40,726 nucleotides of DNA from Deltaproteobacteria bacterium (GTDB taxonomy: Bacteria > Desulfobacterota > Syntrophia > Syntrophales > UBA2185): assembly GCA_026388545.1 (NCBI GenBank), contig JAPLJS010000115.1, positions 1 to 40,726 on the forward strand, written 5' to 3'. Position numbers and translations under genes: made by a program. Each line of letters starts with the position of its first letter. Position 1 is the stretch's first letter. Under the pieces are notes generated by a model. The model worked only from the letters and a program-made list of their open reading frames with translations, searched no databases and had not been told where the DNA came from. Positions 8,201-17,003 of this stretch are shown here, piece by piece.

Positions 8201-8963
8201 TGTCACGCGCTCCTCTGAAAGAGGGCAGGGCATCGAGGGAAACAGGCAACGATGCGGGAATGATCCGCATTTCTGGATTGGAAAGTCTGCCCTTGGTCAA
8301 ATCAAGAAATAGGTGTGGCTTAAAGTTATTCTTCAGGGCATAAGATACAAGTTCACGCGGCGCTTCATAAAAATGCCGGCGCCAGAAGTCCTGAACGATA
8401 TCCTCGTGCAGGGCGCGTTCATCCGGAACGAGTTCTGTGTCGAAGAGTCCCATACTTTCGAAGGCGTTCTCATGGAGAACCCGCTGGCAGAAACCATGGA
8501 TTGTGTAGATCGGCGCCTCGTCGAAATCCCTCAGCGCCGCCCTCAGAATGCGCAGTTTCTCTCCTTTGTCATTCCTGAATTGATAAGCCTGCCCCGTGCT
8601 TGATACAGGGGAATCCACTACGCCTTTACTTTCTCCCTCTCCCTTGATGGGAGAGGGTTGGGTGAGGGTGCTTTTTATGTACTTGCGCACTAGTCCATCA
8701 AGAAACGGATCGTCATGCCCGCCCTTTGTAAACGCATCAATGGCCGCGCGGATCGTCCGGCGGATGCGGTCGCGCAGTTCCTCTGTTGCCGCTACCGTAT
8801 AGGTGACGACGAGAATCTCGCCGACAGAAAACCGTTTTTCAAGGAGGAGGCGCAGAAAAACCCCGGCGATGGCATATGTTTTTCCGGTTCCGGCGCTCGC
8901 CTCGATCAGATTGGTCTTCTCAAGGGCGCTTTTCAGGAGATCAAAATTCCGTGAATCTTCCAT
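5259..8963 (-). CDS. recB: Exodeoxyribonuclease V subunit beta (RecB helicase-nuclease)
   Basis: 1234 aa from ATG 8963, chosen because it begins MEDSRNFDLL three codons before the family's usual block and lies 2 nt after the recC stop; the frame is open upstream only through recC sequence. RecB is the 3'-5' helicase and sole nuclease of RecBCD. Motifs: Walker A EASAGTGKT (21-29), TIHGFCQRV, DEFQDTDQIQY (Walker B region), GDPKQSIYSFRGAD, TIHKSKGLEYP, and the C-terminal PD-(D/E)XK nuclease motif VDWKSN (DWKSN about 1138-1142). Residues about 95-131 (...LTQPSPIKGEGES...DSPVSSTGQAYQ...) are encoded by two palindromic repeats inserted in frame between motif Ia and TIHGFC. The other motifs are intact, so the enzyme is probably functional. 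Confidence 0.96.
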   Translation of the reverse strand: MEDSRNFDLLKSALEKTNLIEASAGTGKTYAIAGVFLRLLLEKRFSVGEILVVTYTVAATEELRDRIRRTIRAAIDAFTKGGHDDPFLDGLVRKYIKSTLTQPSPIKGEGESKGVVDSPVSSTGQAYQFRNDKGEKLRILRAALRDFDEAPIYTIHGFCQRVLHENAFESMGLFDTELVPDERALHEDIVQDFWRRHFYEAPRELVSYALKNNFKPHLFLDLTKGRLSNPEMRIIPASLPVSLDALPSFRGARDRVLSTWWSVRKDVLTKLKDPGLNKAKYKNPDSLAAIMDGYVDSEAALPLLKGFDKFTSSGLRMGTNKGKITPEHLFFDDCETLMNMAHVLEAQIEGHLLFLKSDVFRYLREELRKRKQKRNIQSFDDLLINLREALDGIGGPELVRNIRGRYRAALIDEFQDTDQIQYAIFQNIFGGGQSPLFFIGDPKQSIYSFRGADLFAYMRASRHVDFRYTLTSNWRSEPDLVRAVNTIFENPKKDAFLYAEVPYERAEAGDVKDRKRLTIFGSPEPPFHIWFLNGNLLEAAGAKTNQRLTADLIVRSVTAEISRLVKLGREEKAMIGAEPLAEGHIAVLVRVNREARLIQDALRTCGIHSVLHSTGNLFDTHEALEVERVLTALSEPHSEGLIKIALTTDMLGSNGNALESLDHNEADWEEWVTRFREYNTLWERHGFIGMFRYFLSKEKVRERLLAFPDGERRLTNILHLTEVLHTKSIESKLGISGMVKWLSCQRDPDALRSEEHELRLESDARAVRIVTIHKSKGLEYPIVFCPFNWGDSKDKKREFTYHDPEDDWRLNLVLDPEAGPGKTLAERENLAENIRLLYVSLTRAKNRCYLVWGPFKDAGTSSLTYTLHPPGVDSSDIVEATEEKFLSLSNSDIQDDLESIASKSGGAISVYDMPASSAEIYMPPAELPDNLTCRKFPAIADRDRRIASFSYLLSERMAIPAIAPDDMADLPDRDGGTIVAEMPYHKEPVGMFAFPRGAKAGNCLHDILEHIDFTAPDGPETENLVTVKLKQHGFDLKWQEAVCRMIDSVVTTPLDPAIHGLNLSVIRDDDRLSELEFYFPLNRLTPDTLQNIFTQSGISPHPAFPERIGRLNFQPVRGFMKGFMDLVFQYEGRFYLVDWKSNFLGASIEDYRVEALADVMREELYLLQYHLYIVALHQYLKTRLSGYDYETHFGGVFYIFLRGVNPETGSHTGFYRDRPKKDAIEFLCNNMIAN
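8571..8672. repeat. Two dispersed palindromic repeats inserted in frame in recB
   Basis: Repeat A (about 8631-8672, core CTCTCCCTTGATGGGAGAGGG) belongs to the same family as the array at 5092-5250. Repeat B (about 8571-8617, with CCCCTGTATCAAGCACGGGG on the minus strand) resembles the short GGGAATGAC-type repeats found elsewhere in the window. Together they add about 30-35 codons without a stop. Confidence 0.75.
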
Positions 8964-8965
8964 TT

Positions 8966-11900
8966 TTATCTGATCGGCTCCTCGTGTCTTAACATGGGTT
9001 CGAATATGGTCATGGCCAGTTCGCGGAATTCGGTATCCAGCGGGTCGATCTGCCTGAAGCACAACCGGTAGTAAGGGTTATCGTTTTCAGCATATTCGAA
9101 GGCTTCCCATTTGCCCTTGGCTGTTCTCATTGCTTTTTCCGGTTCTGTAACCTTTGTCGCTTGTTCGGCATAGGCCAAAGAAGATTCAGGAAAAAAATGG
9201 AGGGGTATACGGAGTCCCTTCCAGTAAATGTCGAGAAGGATTCGCAGGTACGTTTCCGTATCTTCCACCTGAGAATATCTAAACGCCCTGTCTTCACCGA
9301 CAATGACCGTCTCCCGAACCGCTGCCTGTTCGCGGAGATGATTGAGGACAAGGTGGGAAATCCAGGCTGTGATCCGATCACGGCCTTTAATCTTTGCCAG
9401 GCGGTAGGAGACCAGCCCGCCGGGATAGACATTGACGAGCCGTCCTGTCAGGTGAAAACCGTCAACGGCTATGTCCACCGCTATGGGTTCTCTCTGCCCT
9501 CCTTCGATATGGGGGTGAATCTTCGTGATAAAATTGGTGGTCGATGTGCACAGGTCGTCATAGCAACAGAGGCCGGGTGACCCGTGGGGCAGCCTTCCCG
9601 ATGCCTGCATGAGGGGATACACATCACGGAGCGGTTTCTCCTCAAGGGCTCTGGCGACAAGTTCTTGCCTCATGAGATACTGTTCCAGCTTGTTCAGTTC
9701 AAACGGTTCGCTCTCATCCATAATGGCAGGTTCTTCAAGGAGGTGGATGCCCAGCCGGTGTCTAAGAAGAAATCTCGCCGGGTTTGAGAAGAAATAACCC
9801 AATGATTCCAGCTTGATCATTTTACATTCCTCTTCGGGTTCGGAAAGTCCGGTCGGTATGAATGGAGCGGTCACCTTGCGGCCTGACACGGCGCTTTGCG
9901 CCGCCCGGAGATTTTCGGCGGAATAGCTGAAAAGCTTTCCAATACCAGCGAAATAAGCGGGACTGAACGCTTGGAGGCGATGTTGAGAGACAATTCCCTC
10001 CCGGACGGTTTCACCGAATCCCTCTTCGATATAATCCAGGAGTTCGCTCACCAGTACCGATGGGGGACGGTTGCTGTTGTCTTTCATGCTCCGGCCGACA
10101 TAGCTGATATGGAGCTTCTGCCGGGCCGACAGTATGGCTTCGAGGAAGAGATGACGGTCGTCCATACGACGCGAGCGGTCGCCGATCCGGGGAGAAGCTG
10201 CCATGAGGTCAAATCCGAGCTTGCGAGATTGCCGGGGATAGGAAGCATCGTTCATGCCGATCAGGCAGATGACCTTGAAGGGGATACTCCTCATGGGGAG
10301 GATGGTGCAAAAGGTCACGCCGCCGGTCAGGAAACCGGCGCCGAATCCACTCTCTTTCAGGTTTTGCTTGAGCCAGGCTTTGATCACATCGAGGCCGATT
10401 TTCTCCGCGAATCCGCAGGACGCCTGTATGTCCGGAAGGTTATGAATGACTCGCCGGATCGCCTGGATGTCCCTCAACTGATTTTCATCATCGGAAAAGA
10501 ATGCTTCAAGGATCTCGATGAGAAAATCCCCCCACTCATTCAGGGTTTTCTTTTCTTCGAGCGCTGCCATGAACCGGAAAAACGTTTCCGTGAATTGCAG
10601 AAAATGACCGAGGATTTCCGTGCTTCCGCCTTCGATGCCGTTGAAAGGAAGGATTCCCATGAAAAGAGTGTCTTCGGAACCGGCCGGCATGGCATACCCG
10701 AGGAGCATCCTGTCAAGTCCGGCCCGCCATGTGTTCGAGGAATACGCCGGCAGACCCAGCGTTTCTTTGTTTTGGGCGTCTATCCCCCAGCGGATGCCGG
10801 TTTCGCGAATCCAGTGGTGAATGAGCGCCAGGTCTTCTTCGGTTAGAGAAAATTTGGTGCGCACGGTATCCGCTTCCAGAAGATCAAGCACACCGGAGAC
10901 TTCATACCGGCTTCCCGCCAGGTCTAATAGTTTGAGAAATGTGTCGATGAGGCCGCTTTCATTAAGCAGCCCCCTGTCGGCGATGGTGAAGGGAAGACAT
11001 CGCGAATCATCGGGAGGGATGGAAAAGATTGCCTGAATGAACGGCGCGTAAAGCTCAATGTCCGGGATCATGACCAGGACGTCGTCGGGGCGAATATCAG
11101 GGTGGTTCGCAAAGATGGCAAGGAGCGAGTCCTGCAACACCTCAATCTCCCTGAGCGGACTATGACAGGAGTGAACCTGCAGGGAGTCATCAGCTTCGGG
11201 GAAGGGGAGTGCGCCTGTGCTCTTCCGTTCCCTCAAATTCAGGATGTCGGACTGGATCGCGGCAAGGAGTGTATTTTCTCCCGGATCTTCGAATGCGGTC
11301 GCCTCTTCGCACTGGATTTCACCGATCATGTGAAAGAACTCCCGGCCAAGTGCGCCCATGGAAGCAAGCAGGCGATTACCCACTTCCAGATACAGTTCTC
11401 CGGGGAGAACATCCCCTCCTTTCTGTCCGCTTACATACCGGTTCATTTCCCGGTCGGAAACGATGTCTCCCCAGAATTCACGGCATGGGTTCATCAAAAA
11501 AAGATTGACGTTGATCACGGATGAAACGGCCGCGAGAATCTGAATGTAAAACGGAGGAAGGGCCGAGATGCCGAAAATGGAAATTCTCTCGGGAACGGTC
11601 CTGAACTCTTTATGCGAATCCCGCATGGCCCGGAGAAAACTATCATGGAGCGCTGCCCGGTGAACCTTTCCCTTCTCCTTGACGAGTTTCCGCCAGAGTA
11701 TTGCCTGCCATTGATCTTCTATGCCCCGGTCCCAATTGAGAATCATGTCAGGCCTGAAGAGAAGGTACTGGTCGAAGAGATCGGCGATCCTCACGGAGAG
11801 CTGAAACAGTTTAAGGTCAATATCGGCTCCTCCAAAATAGGTCTTGATGGCCTGAAACTCGGGATTGTCAAGCATGGATGGAAGGACGCGCATGACATCC

Positions 11901-12181
11901 CAGGACATGATCATGGGTTCGTATGGCGAATGATCGGGCACATCCGGGAGTATTTCCTGAAAGAGGTTATGGACGAAATGAATCGGGTAGGGGAAGCGGA
12001 CATTCGCGCAAATGCCGTTGCGTTGTGACAGCTCCATGGAGAGCCAGCGTTCCATGCCTTTGCTCTGGACGAGGATAATTTCACTCGCAAGCGGGTGATT
12101 CAGGGGAACCTTCAGGACATCCGCAAGAAGCTTCACCAGAATTTCCATCCGGTTGCTTGTATAGAGCGTTAAGCCCGGCAT
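8966..12181 (-). CDS. recC: Exodeoxyribonuclease V subunit gamma (RecC)
   Basis: 1071 aa from ATG 12181 (MPGLTLYTSNRMEIL), preceded by AGGTAAT; a TTG eight codons upstream also keeps the frame open but has no support. RecC holds RecB and RecD together and recognises Chi; it is a degenerate helicase-nuclease without catalytic motifs. Family features: the N-terminal LTLYTSNRMEIL, ILVQSKGMERWLSMELSQRNGICANVRFP..., SIFGISALPPFYIQILAAVS, a later PMRSIPFKVICLIGMND followed by the DRHLFLEAILSARQKLHISYVGRS segment, all typical of RecC. Its stop is 2 nt before the recB start, so the two are co-translated. It is likely expressed separately from the Nudix gene upstream, since two hairpin repeats lie in the gap. 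Confidence 0.95.
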   Translation of the reverse strand: MPGLTLYTSNRMEILVKLLADVLKVPLNHPLASEIILVQSKGMERWLSMELSQRNGICANVRFPYPIHFVHNLFQEILPDVPDHSPYEPMIMSWDVMRVLPSMLDNPEFQAIKTYFGGADIDLKLFQLSVRIADLFDQYLLFRPDMILNWDRGIEDQWQAILWRKLVKEKGKVHRAALHDSFLRAMRDSHKEFRTVPERISIFGISALPPFYIQILAAVSSVINVNLFLMNPCREFWGDIVSDREMNRYVSGQKGGDVLPGELYLEVGNRLLASMGALGREFFHMIGEIQCEEATAFEDPGENTLLAAIQSDILNLRERKSTGALPFPEADDSLQVHSCHSPLREIEVLQDSLLAIFANHPDIRPDDVLVMIPDIELYAPFIQAIFSIPPDDSRCLPFTIADRGLLNESGLIDTFLKLLDLAGSRYEVSGVLDLLEADTVRTKFSLTEEDLALIHHWIRETGIRWGIDAQNKETLGLPAYSSNTWRAGLDRMLLGYAMPAGSEDTLFMGILPFNGIEGGSTEILGHFLQFTETFFRFMAALEEKKTLNEWGDFLIEILEAFFSDDENQLRDIQAIRRVIHNLPDIQASCGFAEKIGLDVIKAWLKQNLKESGFGAGFLTGGVTFCTILPMRSIPFKVICLIGMNDASYPRQSRKLGFDLMAASPRIGDRSRRMDDRHLFLEAILSARQKLHISYVGRSMKDNSNRPPSVLVSELLDYIEEGFGETVREGIVSQHRLQAFSPAYFAGIGKLFSYSAENLRAAQSAVSGRKVTAPFIPTGLSEPEEECKMIKLESLGYFFSNPARFLLRHRLGIHLLEEPAIMDESEPFELNKLEQYLMRQELVARALEEKPLRDVYPLMQASGRLPHGSPGLCCYDDLCTSTTNFITKIHPHIEGGQREPIAVDIAVDGFHLTGRLVNVYPGGLVSYRLAKIKGRDRITAWISHLVLNHLREQAAVRETVIVGEDRAFRYSQVEDTETYLRILLDIYWKGLRIPLHFFPESSLAYAEQATKVTEPEKAMRTAKGKWEAFEYAENDNPYYRLCFRQIDPLDTEFRELAMTIFEPMLRHEEPIR

Positions 12182-12211
12182 GAATTCATTACCTGGAATG
12201 TACAAACTGTA

Positions 12212-12272
12212 ATTCCGGACTTGATCCGGAATCCATGTTGTTTAAATACTTGATTCCTGCTTCCGCAGGAAT
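12212..12272. repeat. Two adjacent hairpin repeats between recC and the Nudix gene
   Basis: ATTCCGGA-loop-TCCGGAAT (12212-12219 and 12225-12232) and ATTCCTGC-TTCC-GCAGGAAT followed by GAC (12253-12272). Each has a perfect 8-bp stem. They match the common GGAATGAC-type bacterial intergenic repeat and could attenuate transcription entering recC. Confidence 0.75.
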
Positions 12273-12299
12273 GACAAAGAGGGGTGAAGGCGTTATCGT

Positions 12300-12749
12300 T
12301 TACATTTTCTTCAGCGCAAAATAATCCGCAAGAATTTCTTTATGGTCAAACGCAATAGGGGAGGGCAGGTTATCCCTCGTAAAGATGCCCACTTCTGCGG
12401 CATCATCTGCGGCACGCGGCTGTCCGCTTGCCTTTGCGAAATAGACGGTGGAAATGGCATGGTGGCGGGGGTCCCTGTCCGGCCTTGAGTAGGTGTGCAG
12501 CTGTTTGATCAGTTTTACATCGAGCCCGGTTTCTTCCTTTGCTTCTCTTACAGCGGCATCCTCAAGGGATTCTCCATAGTCAACAAAGCCCCCCGGAATG
12601 GCCCACCCGAAGGGAATATTTTTCCGCTTAATGAGCAGAATACCCTGGTTGTCCAGTTCAATAATGATATCCACTGTGGGAAGGGGATTGAGATAACCTT
12701 CTGTTTCTGCACCGCAGTTTTCGCAACTCTTTTTGGTTTTGGTGCTCAT
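12300..12749 (-). CDS. Nudix hydrolase
   Basis: 149 aa. The Nudix box GX5EX7REUXEEXGU is complete: G54, E60, R68-E69, E72-E73, G75, so Mg-dependent cleavage of a nucleoside-diphosphate-linked substrate is expected. The core around it ([22 protein letters not shown]) fits the ADP-ribose/NAD-type branch. A CENC pair at residues 9-12 is a short remnant of the zinc-ribbon seen before some Nudix domains, but only one Cys pair is present. ATG 12749 lacks a strong RBS. It lies 33 bp downstream of pckG in the same orientation and may be co-transcribed with it. The substrate cannot be assigned from sequence. Confidence 0.92.
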   Translation of the reverse strand: MSTKTKKSCENCGAETEGYLNPLPTVDIIIELDNQGILLIKRKNIPFGWAIPGGFVDYGESLEDAAVREAKEETGLDVKLIKQLHTYSRPDRDPRHHAISTVYFAKASGQPRAADDAAEVGIFTRDNLPSPIAFDHKEILADYFALKKM

Positions 12750-12782
12750 TATACATCCAAAATATATTGAAAATGCAGCTTT

Positions 12783-14570
12783 TTACTTTGATAACCTCTT
12801 CTCAAGGGCATTCAATTCATCTTTGAGACCTTGCGGAAGCTTATCGCCAAATTGACTGTAGTATTCTTTAATATTTTCAACCTCAATGCGCCAATCATTA
12901 ACATCCACCTTCAGAAGTTCTGCAATATCCTCGGAAGACACATTGAGTCCTGAAGTATCGATGGCGCCGGGCGCAGGCACATAACCGATGGGAGTCTCAA
13001 TGGCTTTTCCCGTTCCCTCGATCCTCTCGAAAATCCATTTGAGGATGCGGCTGTTTTCACCGTAACCCGGCCATAACCACCTGCCGTCAGATGTTTTACG
13101 GAACCAGTTTACATAGAAGATTCTGGGGAGCTTACTTGGATCACCTTTCTTCCCCATTTCAAGCCAGTGTTTGAAATAATCTCCCATGTGGTAGCCGCAG
13201 AAGGGAAGCATCGCGAAGGGATCTCTGCGCACTTCGCCGACCTTTCCCGCCGCCGCCGCGGTTTTTTCGGAACTGGCGATGGAACCCATAAAGGTGCCAT
13301 GCTGCCAATTGAAAGCCTCAAAAACGAGCGGGAGGATAGTGGCGCGACGTCCGCCAAAGAGAAATGCGGATATTGGGACGCCCTTCGGGTCTTCCCATGC
13401 AGGATCGATTACCGGACACTGGCCTGCCGGAGCGGTGAATCGAGCATTGGGATGGGACGTTAATCGACCACAACCCCGTGTCCATTCCTGCCCTTTCCAG
13501 TCAATAAGCTTTTCCGGTGCTTCTTTTGTCATTCCCTCCCACCAGACGTTACCATCGGGGGTCAATGCAACATTAGTAAAAATTGAATTTTTTGTCATGC
13601 TCAGCATGGCGTTCGGATTGGATTCCATGGATGTACCCGGCGCAACGCCGAAGAAACCGTATTCGGGATTGATGGCGTGAAGCATTCCATCCTCCTTGCT
13701 GAACTTCATCCAGGCAATATCATCTCCGACGCATTCCGCTGTCCATCCGGGAATTGTGGGTATCAGCATAGCGAGATTGGTCTTGCCGCAGGCGCTGGGG
13801 AAGGCGCCGGTTAAGTATCTTTTAACACCACTGGGAGAAGTAATGCCCAGTATCAGCATATGTTCGGCCATCCAGCCTTCGTCACGCGACATTACTGATG
13901 CGATGCGGAGGGAAAAGCACTTTTTGCCTAAGAGTGCATTGCCGCCATAACCGCTTCCGAAAGACCAGATTTCCCTGTCCTCAGGGAAATGAACGATATA
14001 TTTCTGCTCATTACACGGCCACGGAACATCCTTTTCACCGGGATTGAGGGGCTTGCCGACAGAGTGCAGGCAGGGGACAAAATCTCCATCCGGCCCGAGG
14101 ACATCAAGAACAGCTTTACCCATACGGGTCATGATTCTCATGTTGCAGACGACGTATGGCGAATCAGTTATTTCTATACCGATATGGGCGATATTGGAAC
14201 CTAAAGGCCCCATGCTGAAAGGGATAACGTACATGGTTCGCCCTTTCATGCACCCGTTAAAAAATCTTGTGAGGGTATTTTTCATCTCGACAGGGTCGCA
14301 CCAGTTATTCGTAGGTCCGGCATCTTCTTCCTTTTTTGAACAGACAAAAGTCCTTTCTTCGACCCGTGCTACATCGGCAGGATCTGATTTACAAAGGAAA
14401 CAATTTGGTCGTTCCTCCTCGTTAAGTTTGATAAAAGTACCGGACTTAAGCATAAGATCACACATTGCATCATATTCTTCCTGTGATCCGTCGCACCAGT
14501 GAATGCGATCCGGCTTGCACATATCCGCCATTTCCTTTACCCACTTAATAAGTTTCTGGTTTGATGTCAT
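12783..14570 (-). CDS. pckG: Phosphoenolpyruvate carboxykinase (GTP)
   Basis: 595 aa, full length for the GTP-dependent family. It interconverts oxaloacetate + GTP with PEP + CO2 + GDP; in anaerobes it can run in either direction. Visible are the P-loop-like kinase-1a motif PSACGKTN (SACGKTN at 259-265), the kinase-2 motif GDDIAWM (282-288), the [21 protein letters not shown] block and the [13 protein letters not shown] segment, all characteristic of GTP-PEPCK instead of the ATP-dependent enzyme. ATG 14570 has the RBS AAGGAAGG. It is transcribed from the promoter at 14741-14769 with a leader of about 165 nt. Confidence 0.97.
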   Translation of the reverse strand: MTSNQKLIKWVKEMADMCKPDRIHWCDGSQEEYDAMCDLMLKSGTFIKLNEEERPNCFLCKSDPADVARVEERTFVCSKKEEDAGPTNNWCDPVEMKNTLTRFFNGCMKGRTMYVIPFSMGPLGSNIAHIGIEITDSPYVVCNMRIMTRMGKAVLDVLGPDGDFVPCLHSVGKPLNPGEKDVPWPCNEQKYIVHFPEDREIWSFGSGYGGNALLGKKCFSLRIASVMSRDEGWMAEHMLILGITSPSGVKRYLTGAFPSACGKTNLAMLIPTIPGWTAECVGDDIAWMKFSKEDGMLHAINPEYGFFGVAPGTSMESNPNAMLSMTKNSIFTNVALTPDGNVWWEGMTKEAPEKLIDWKGQEWTRGCGRLTSHPNARFTAPAGQCPVIDPAWEDPKGVPISAFLFGGRRATILPLVFEAFNWQHGTFMGSIASSEKTAAAAGKVGEVRRDPFAMLPFCGYHMGDYFKHWLEMGKKGDPSKLPRIFYVNWFRKTSDGRWLWPGYGENSRILKWIFERIEGTGKAIETPIGYVPAPGAIDTSGLNVSSEDIAELLKVDVNDWRIEVENIKEYYSQFGDKLPQGLKDELNALEKRLSK

Positions 14571-14740
14571 AACTATCCTTCCTTATAGAATGAATTAATT
14601 ATATTTTATCTATCGCACTGCAGTGAAGTGCCGTAGAAACCTTTGTTTTCATAATAGAGTTGACATGGACGATATCATGAAAGCGACGAAAGGTTTTCAC
14701 TGACTATTAACTTGGCAAGTGCCTTATTTAAAGCGCAGAG

Positions 14741-14769
14741 AGTATAGAGAAGAGGGGTTTTTGTGTCAA
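14741..14769 (-). promoter_or_regulatory. sigma70-type promoter of pckG
   Basis: Minus strand TTGACA (14764-14769) and TATACT (14741-14746) with a 17-bp spacer. The leader to ATG 14570 (about 165 nt) contains a possible long-range AAACCTT/AAGGTTT pairing and a GCACT..AGTGC hairpin near 14619-14634; no known riboswitch was recognised. Confidence 0.75.
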
Positions 14770-14981
14770 GAAGAAAACAATCTCAATGAGAGTATTCATA
14801 CGCTTCAAGAATGTAATTGAAAGTAATTGTTATTATTAATAAATATATCATGCAGGTATTTCGTTCCGCTTCTTGAGAATAAATAACAATGCGCGATCGG
14901 TTTAATCCTGAAATGAGTCTTGACAATTGACAGGCAATAAATTAGCTTACGCAGCGAAAGAAAACGTTCGGGAGATAAATA
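14770..14981. other. Divergent upstream region of pckG and the EIIA gene
   Basis: AT-rich. Two overlapping TTGACA hexamers (14920-14925 and 14927-14932) face the EIIA gene but no good -10 follows at 16-18 bp, so the promoter call is weak. No sigma54 -24/-12 element is seen. Confidence 0.35.
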
Positions 14982-15389
14982 ATGATCGGCGTTATTATAA
15001 CAACCCATGGCAACCTGGGAAGTGAGCTAATAAAAGCGGCTGAGCTCATCAAGGGGAAATTAGAGGGCGTAAGCTACATCTCTGTTGATCAGACAAATGG
15101 AATGGAGGAAATAAAAAAGCGAATAAGCTCATCCATTAAAAAGCTGGAACAGGGCCAGGGAGTACTGATACTTACAGATCTTTTCGGTGGTACGCCTTCA
15201 AATATTTCTCTGTCTTTCCTTAAAGAAGGAAAATTGGAAGTTGTAACCGGTGTTAATTTACCGATGCTGTTAAAACTTTACGATAAGAGACAGGAAATGA
15301 ATCTTAAAGATTTTGCCCTATATATCAAAGAATATGGTAAAAAAAATATATATTTAGCGAGCGAGGTATTAAGTAAAAAGGTGGAATGA
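14982..15389 (+). CDS. PTS mannose-family EIIA component
   Basis: 135 aa, the size of a lone EIIA-Man domain. The phosphorylated histidine is His9 in IITTHGNLG; LTDLFGGTPSN is the second conserved block. EIIA-Man accepts phosphate from HPr. In Desulfobacterota such single EIIA proteins often occur without sugar-specific EIIB/C and are thought to act in regulation (PTS-Ntr-like) more than in transport; that is an inference, since no HPr, EI, HPr kinase or RapZ gene is in this window. RBS GGGAG precedes ATG 14982. The gene is followed by 170 bp of repeat-bearing sequence, so it may be monocistronic. Confidence 0.9.
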   Translation: MIGVIITTHGNLGSELIKAAELIKGKLEGVSYISVDQTNGMEEIKKRISSSIKKLEQGQGVLILTDLFGGTPSNISLSFLKEGKLEVVTGVNLPMLLKLYDKRQEMNLKDFALYIKEYGKKNIYLASEVLSKKVE

Positions 15390-15407
15390 AAATCATCTCA
15401 TAGTGAG

Positions 15408-15455
15408 GCTCCACGCAGCCCGCTGCGGGGAATTAACTCGCTGCGGATTCCATCA
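15408..15455. repeat. GC-rich palindromic repeat
   Basis: CGCAGC/GCTGCG motifs occur in CCACGCAGCCCGCTGCGGGG and again in CTCGCTGCGG, giving alternative hairpins. It is of the type dispersed between genes in this group and could terminate the EIIA transcript. The rest of 15390-15558 is featureless. Confidence 0.5.
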
Positions 15456-15558
15456 ATATTAATTTATCATGACCATTCCGGCATGAATAAAATACACAAA
15501 TTACCACAAGACATTGCTCTCCACATTGTTTTTCTAAGGCTGTACGCGCCACAGACAA

Positions 15559-16050
15559 ATGAATCAACAGTTAATTGAAATCACACGTATGGTGATGAGA
15601 GATATCGATGAAGTCTTGACCATTGAGAATTCATCTTTTTCTGCACCATGGTCGCGGGATATATTTGTACGGGAACTTCAATTGCCTATTTCTCGAAACC
15701 TTATTGCGAAAATATACAAGACTTATATTTATGATATTGCAGGATATATGACGTACTGGGTCATTGCCGGAGAGATTCAAATTCATAAAATAACGGTGAG
15801 GAATGATTTAAGGAAAACAGGAATCGCGTCAGCGCTTATGACTGAGATGATCAGACTTGCATATGAAGAAGGTGCTGCCTGTTGTACGCTCGAGGTAGGC
15901 AGATCGAATGAAAGTGCGAAAAAATTATACGAAAAATTTGGTTTTACGGTGACCAGTGTAAGACCACACTATTATGCTGAATCCGGAGAGGATGCCATGA
16001 TTATGTGCGCGGACCTGAAAAAAAGTTTGCAATTTAGTCGTAAACCATAA
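15559..16050 (+). CDS. rimI: Ribosomal-protein-S18-alanine N-acetyltransferase (RimI-like GNAT)
   Basis: 163 aa GNAT acetyltransferase. RimI features are the N-terminal MRDIDEVLTIENSSFSAPWS block, the central IHKITVRNDLRKTGIASALM acetyl-CoA site (a slightly degenerate R/Q-x-x-G-x-G/A, here RKTGIA), the LEVGRSNESAKKLYEKFGF segment, and a C-terminal YYAESGEDAMIM. RimI acetylates the N-terminal alanine of ribosomal protein S18; close relatives act on other proteins. The start at 15559 has no clear RBS; ATG 15592 is the alternative but would shorten the first strand. It lies 14 nt before pyrK. Confidence 0.88.
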   Translation: MNQQLIEITRMVMRDIDEVLTIENSSFSAPWSRDIFVRELQLPISRNLIAKIYKTYIYDIAGYMTYWVIAGEIQIHKITVRNDLRKTGIASALMTEMIRLAYEEGAACCTLEVGRSNESAKKLYEKFGFTVTSVRPHYYAESGEDAMIMCADLKKSLQFSRKP

Positions 16051-16064
16051 ACTATGAGTTTATC

Positions 16065-16874
16065 ATGAATGGCATAATCGTTAAAAACAAGCGAATAACA
16101 GATGGGCATTTTTTACTCTCCATGAAACTATCAGGATCATTCCAGACACCTCGGCCCGGACAATTTGTCATGGTGCGGGATAAAGGGCGTAGTGATCCTC
16201 TTCTGGGAAGACCGTTCAGTGTTTATGCATTTGAACGGAGAGAAACTAAAGTAATAGTTGAAATACTTTATAAGGTTGTCGGGAAAGGAACGTTATTTCT
16301 GTCAATGCTCAAAAGGGGTGATTCGTTAGAGATATTTGGTCCGTATGGTCACGCATTCGATGTTTTTGTTTTTCCGCATGCTACAAAGGTCGTACTTATA
16401 AGTGGAGGAATCGGGATCGCGCCCATTGCATTTCTGGCGTCGAATTACAGAAGGATTGTCGATGCCGGAAACGTAGAGCTCATCTTTTATTGTGGCGCAA
16501 CAAGTGCGTTGGCGCTTGTTGAAGTCGAAAAAATCAAAGAATTATCTTCCGATATTTTTATAAGTACGGATGATGGCAGCATAGGGTATCATGGAGTTAT
16601 TACTGACGTGTTCTCTAAAAATATATCAATGTATGATCCGGAAAATTCGATAATTTATGCATGTGGACCCGGACCCATGTTGAAACGGTTATCAGATCTG
16701 CTGGTAAAAAATCCAATTCCTTGCCATGTATTGATCGAGGAACGTATGGCATGTGGTGTTGGGGCTTGCCTTGGCTGTACGGTAAGATCAAAAGATAAAA
16801 ACGGGAGGGACGCGCATGTGCGTGTATGCAAAGATGGACCGGTATTTAACATAGAAGACATTGCATGGAGTTGA
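16065..16874 (+). CDS. pyrK: Dihydroorotate dehydrogenase B, electron-transfer subunit
   Basis: 269 aa iron-sulfur flavoprotein. PyrK passes electrons from dihydroorotate (via PyrD) to NAD+. FAD site RPFSVY (49-54), NAD-binding GGIGIAP (114-120), YACGPGPMLKRL near 205, and the 2Fe-2S cysteine cluster ERMACGVGACLGC...VCKDGPVF at the C-terminus are all present. It is followed by pyrD in the same orientation, as expected for a class 1B enzyme, though a palindromic repeat is wedged between them. The RBS at ATG 16065 is weak. Confidence 0.95.
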   Translation: MNGIIVKNKRITDGHFLLSMKLSGSFQTPRPGQFVMVRDKGRSDPLLGRPFSVYAFERRETKVIVEILYKVVGKGTLFLSMLKRGDSLEIFGPYGHAFDVFVFPHATKVVLISGGIGIAPIAFLASNYRRIVDAGNVELIFYCGATSALALVEVEKIKELSSDIFISTDDGSIGYHGVITDVFSKNISMYDPENSIIYACGPGPMLKRLSDLLVKNPIPCHVLIEERMACGVGACLGCTVRSKDKNGRDAHVRVCKDGPVFNIEDIAWS

Positions 16875-16907
16875 TGTTTCACCGAGACCTTAAAATATAT
16901 ATACAAA

Positions 16908-16990
16908 ATGTCATTGCGAGGAGCGAAGCGACGCGGCAATCTTATAACTTATACAATTTCTCCCTTCGGTCGAAATGACAGTGAATTCAC
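16908..16990. repeat. Dispersed palindromic repeats between pyrK and pyrD
   Basis: TTGCGAGGAGCGAAGCGACG...GGCAA (about 16914-16939) and ATTTCTCCCTTCGGTCGAAATGACA (about 16959-16981) are typical bacterial interspersed palindromes. They are open in the pyrD frame, so a spurious 32-residue N-terminal extension would be translated if a start at 16908 were chosen. Confidence 0.8.
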
Positions 16991-17003
16991 GAAACGCCCA
17001 TCT

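Noticed and set aside
8964-9062. Upstream extension of recB into recC
   Set aside because: It overlaps recC coding sequence; the family N-terminus starts at 8963.
14900-14981. sigma54 promoter for the PTS EIIA gene
   Set aside because: No GG-N10-GC -24/-12 pair is visible; the two TTGACA hexamers lack a matching -10.
16908-17003. N-terminal extension of pyrD beginning MSLRGAKRRGN
   Set aside because: It is the translation of an interspersed palindromic repeat, not conserved PyrD sequence.
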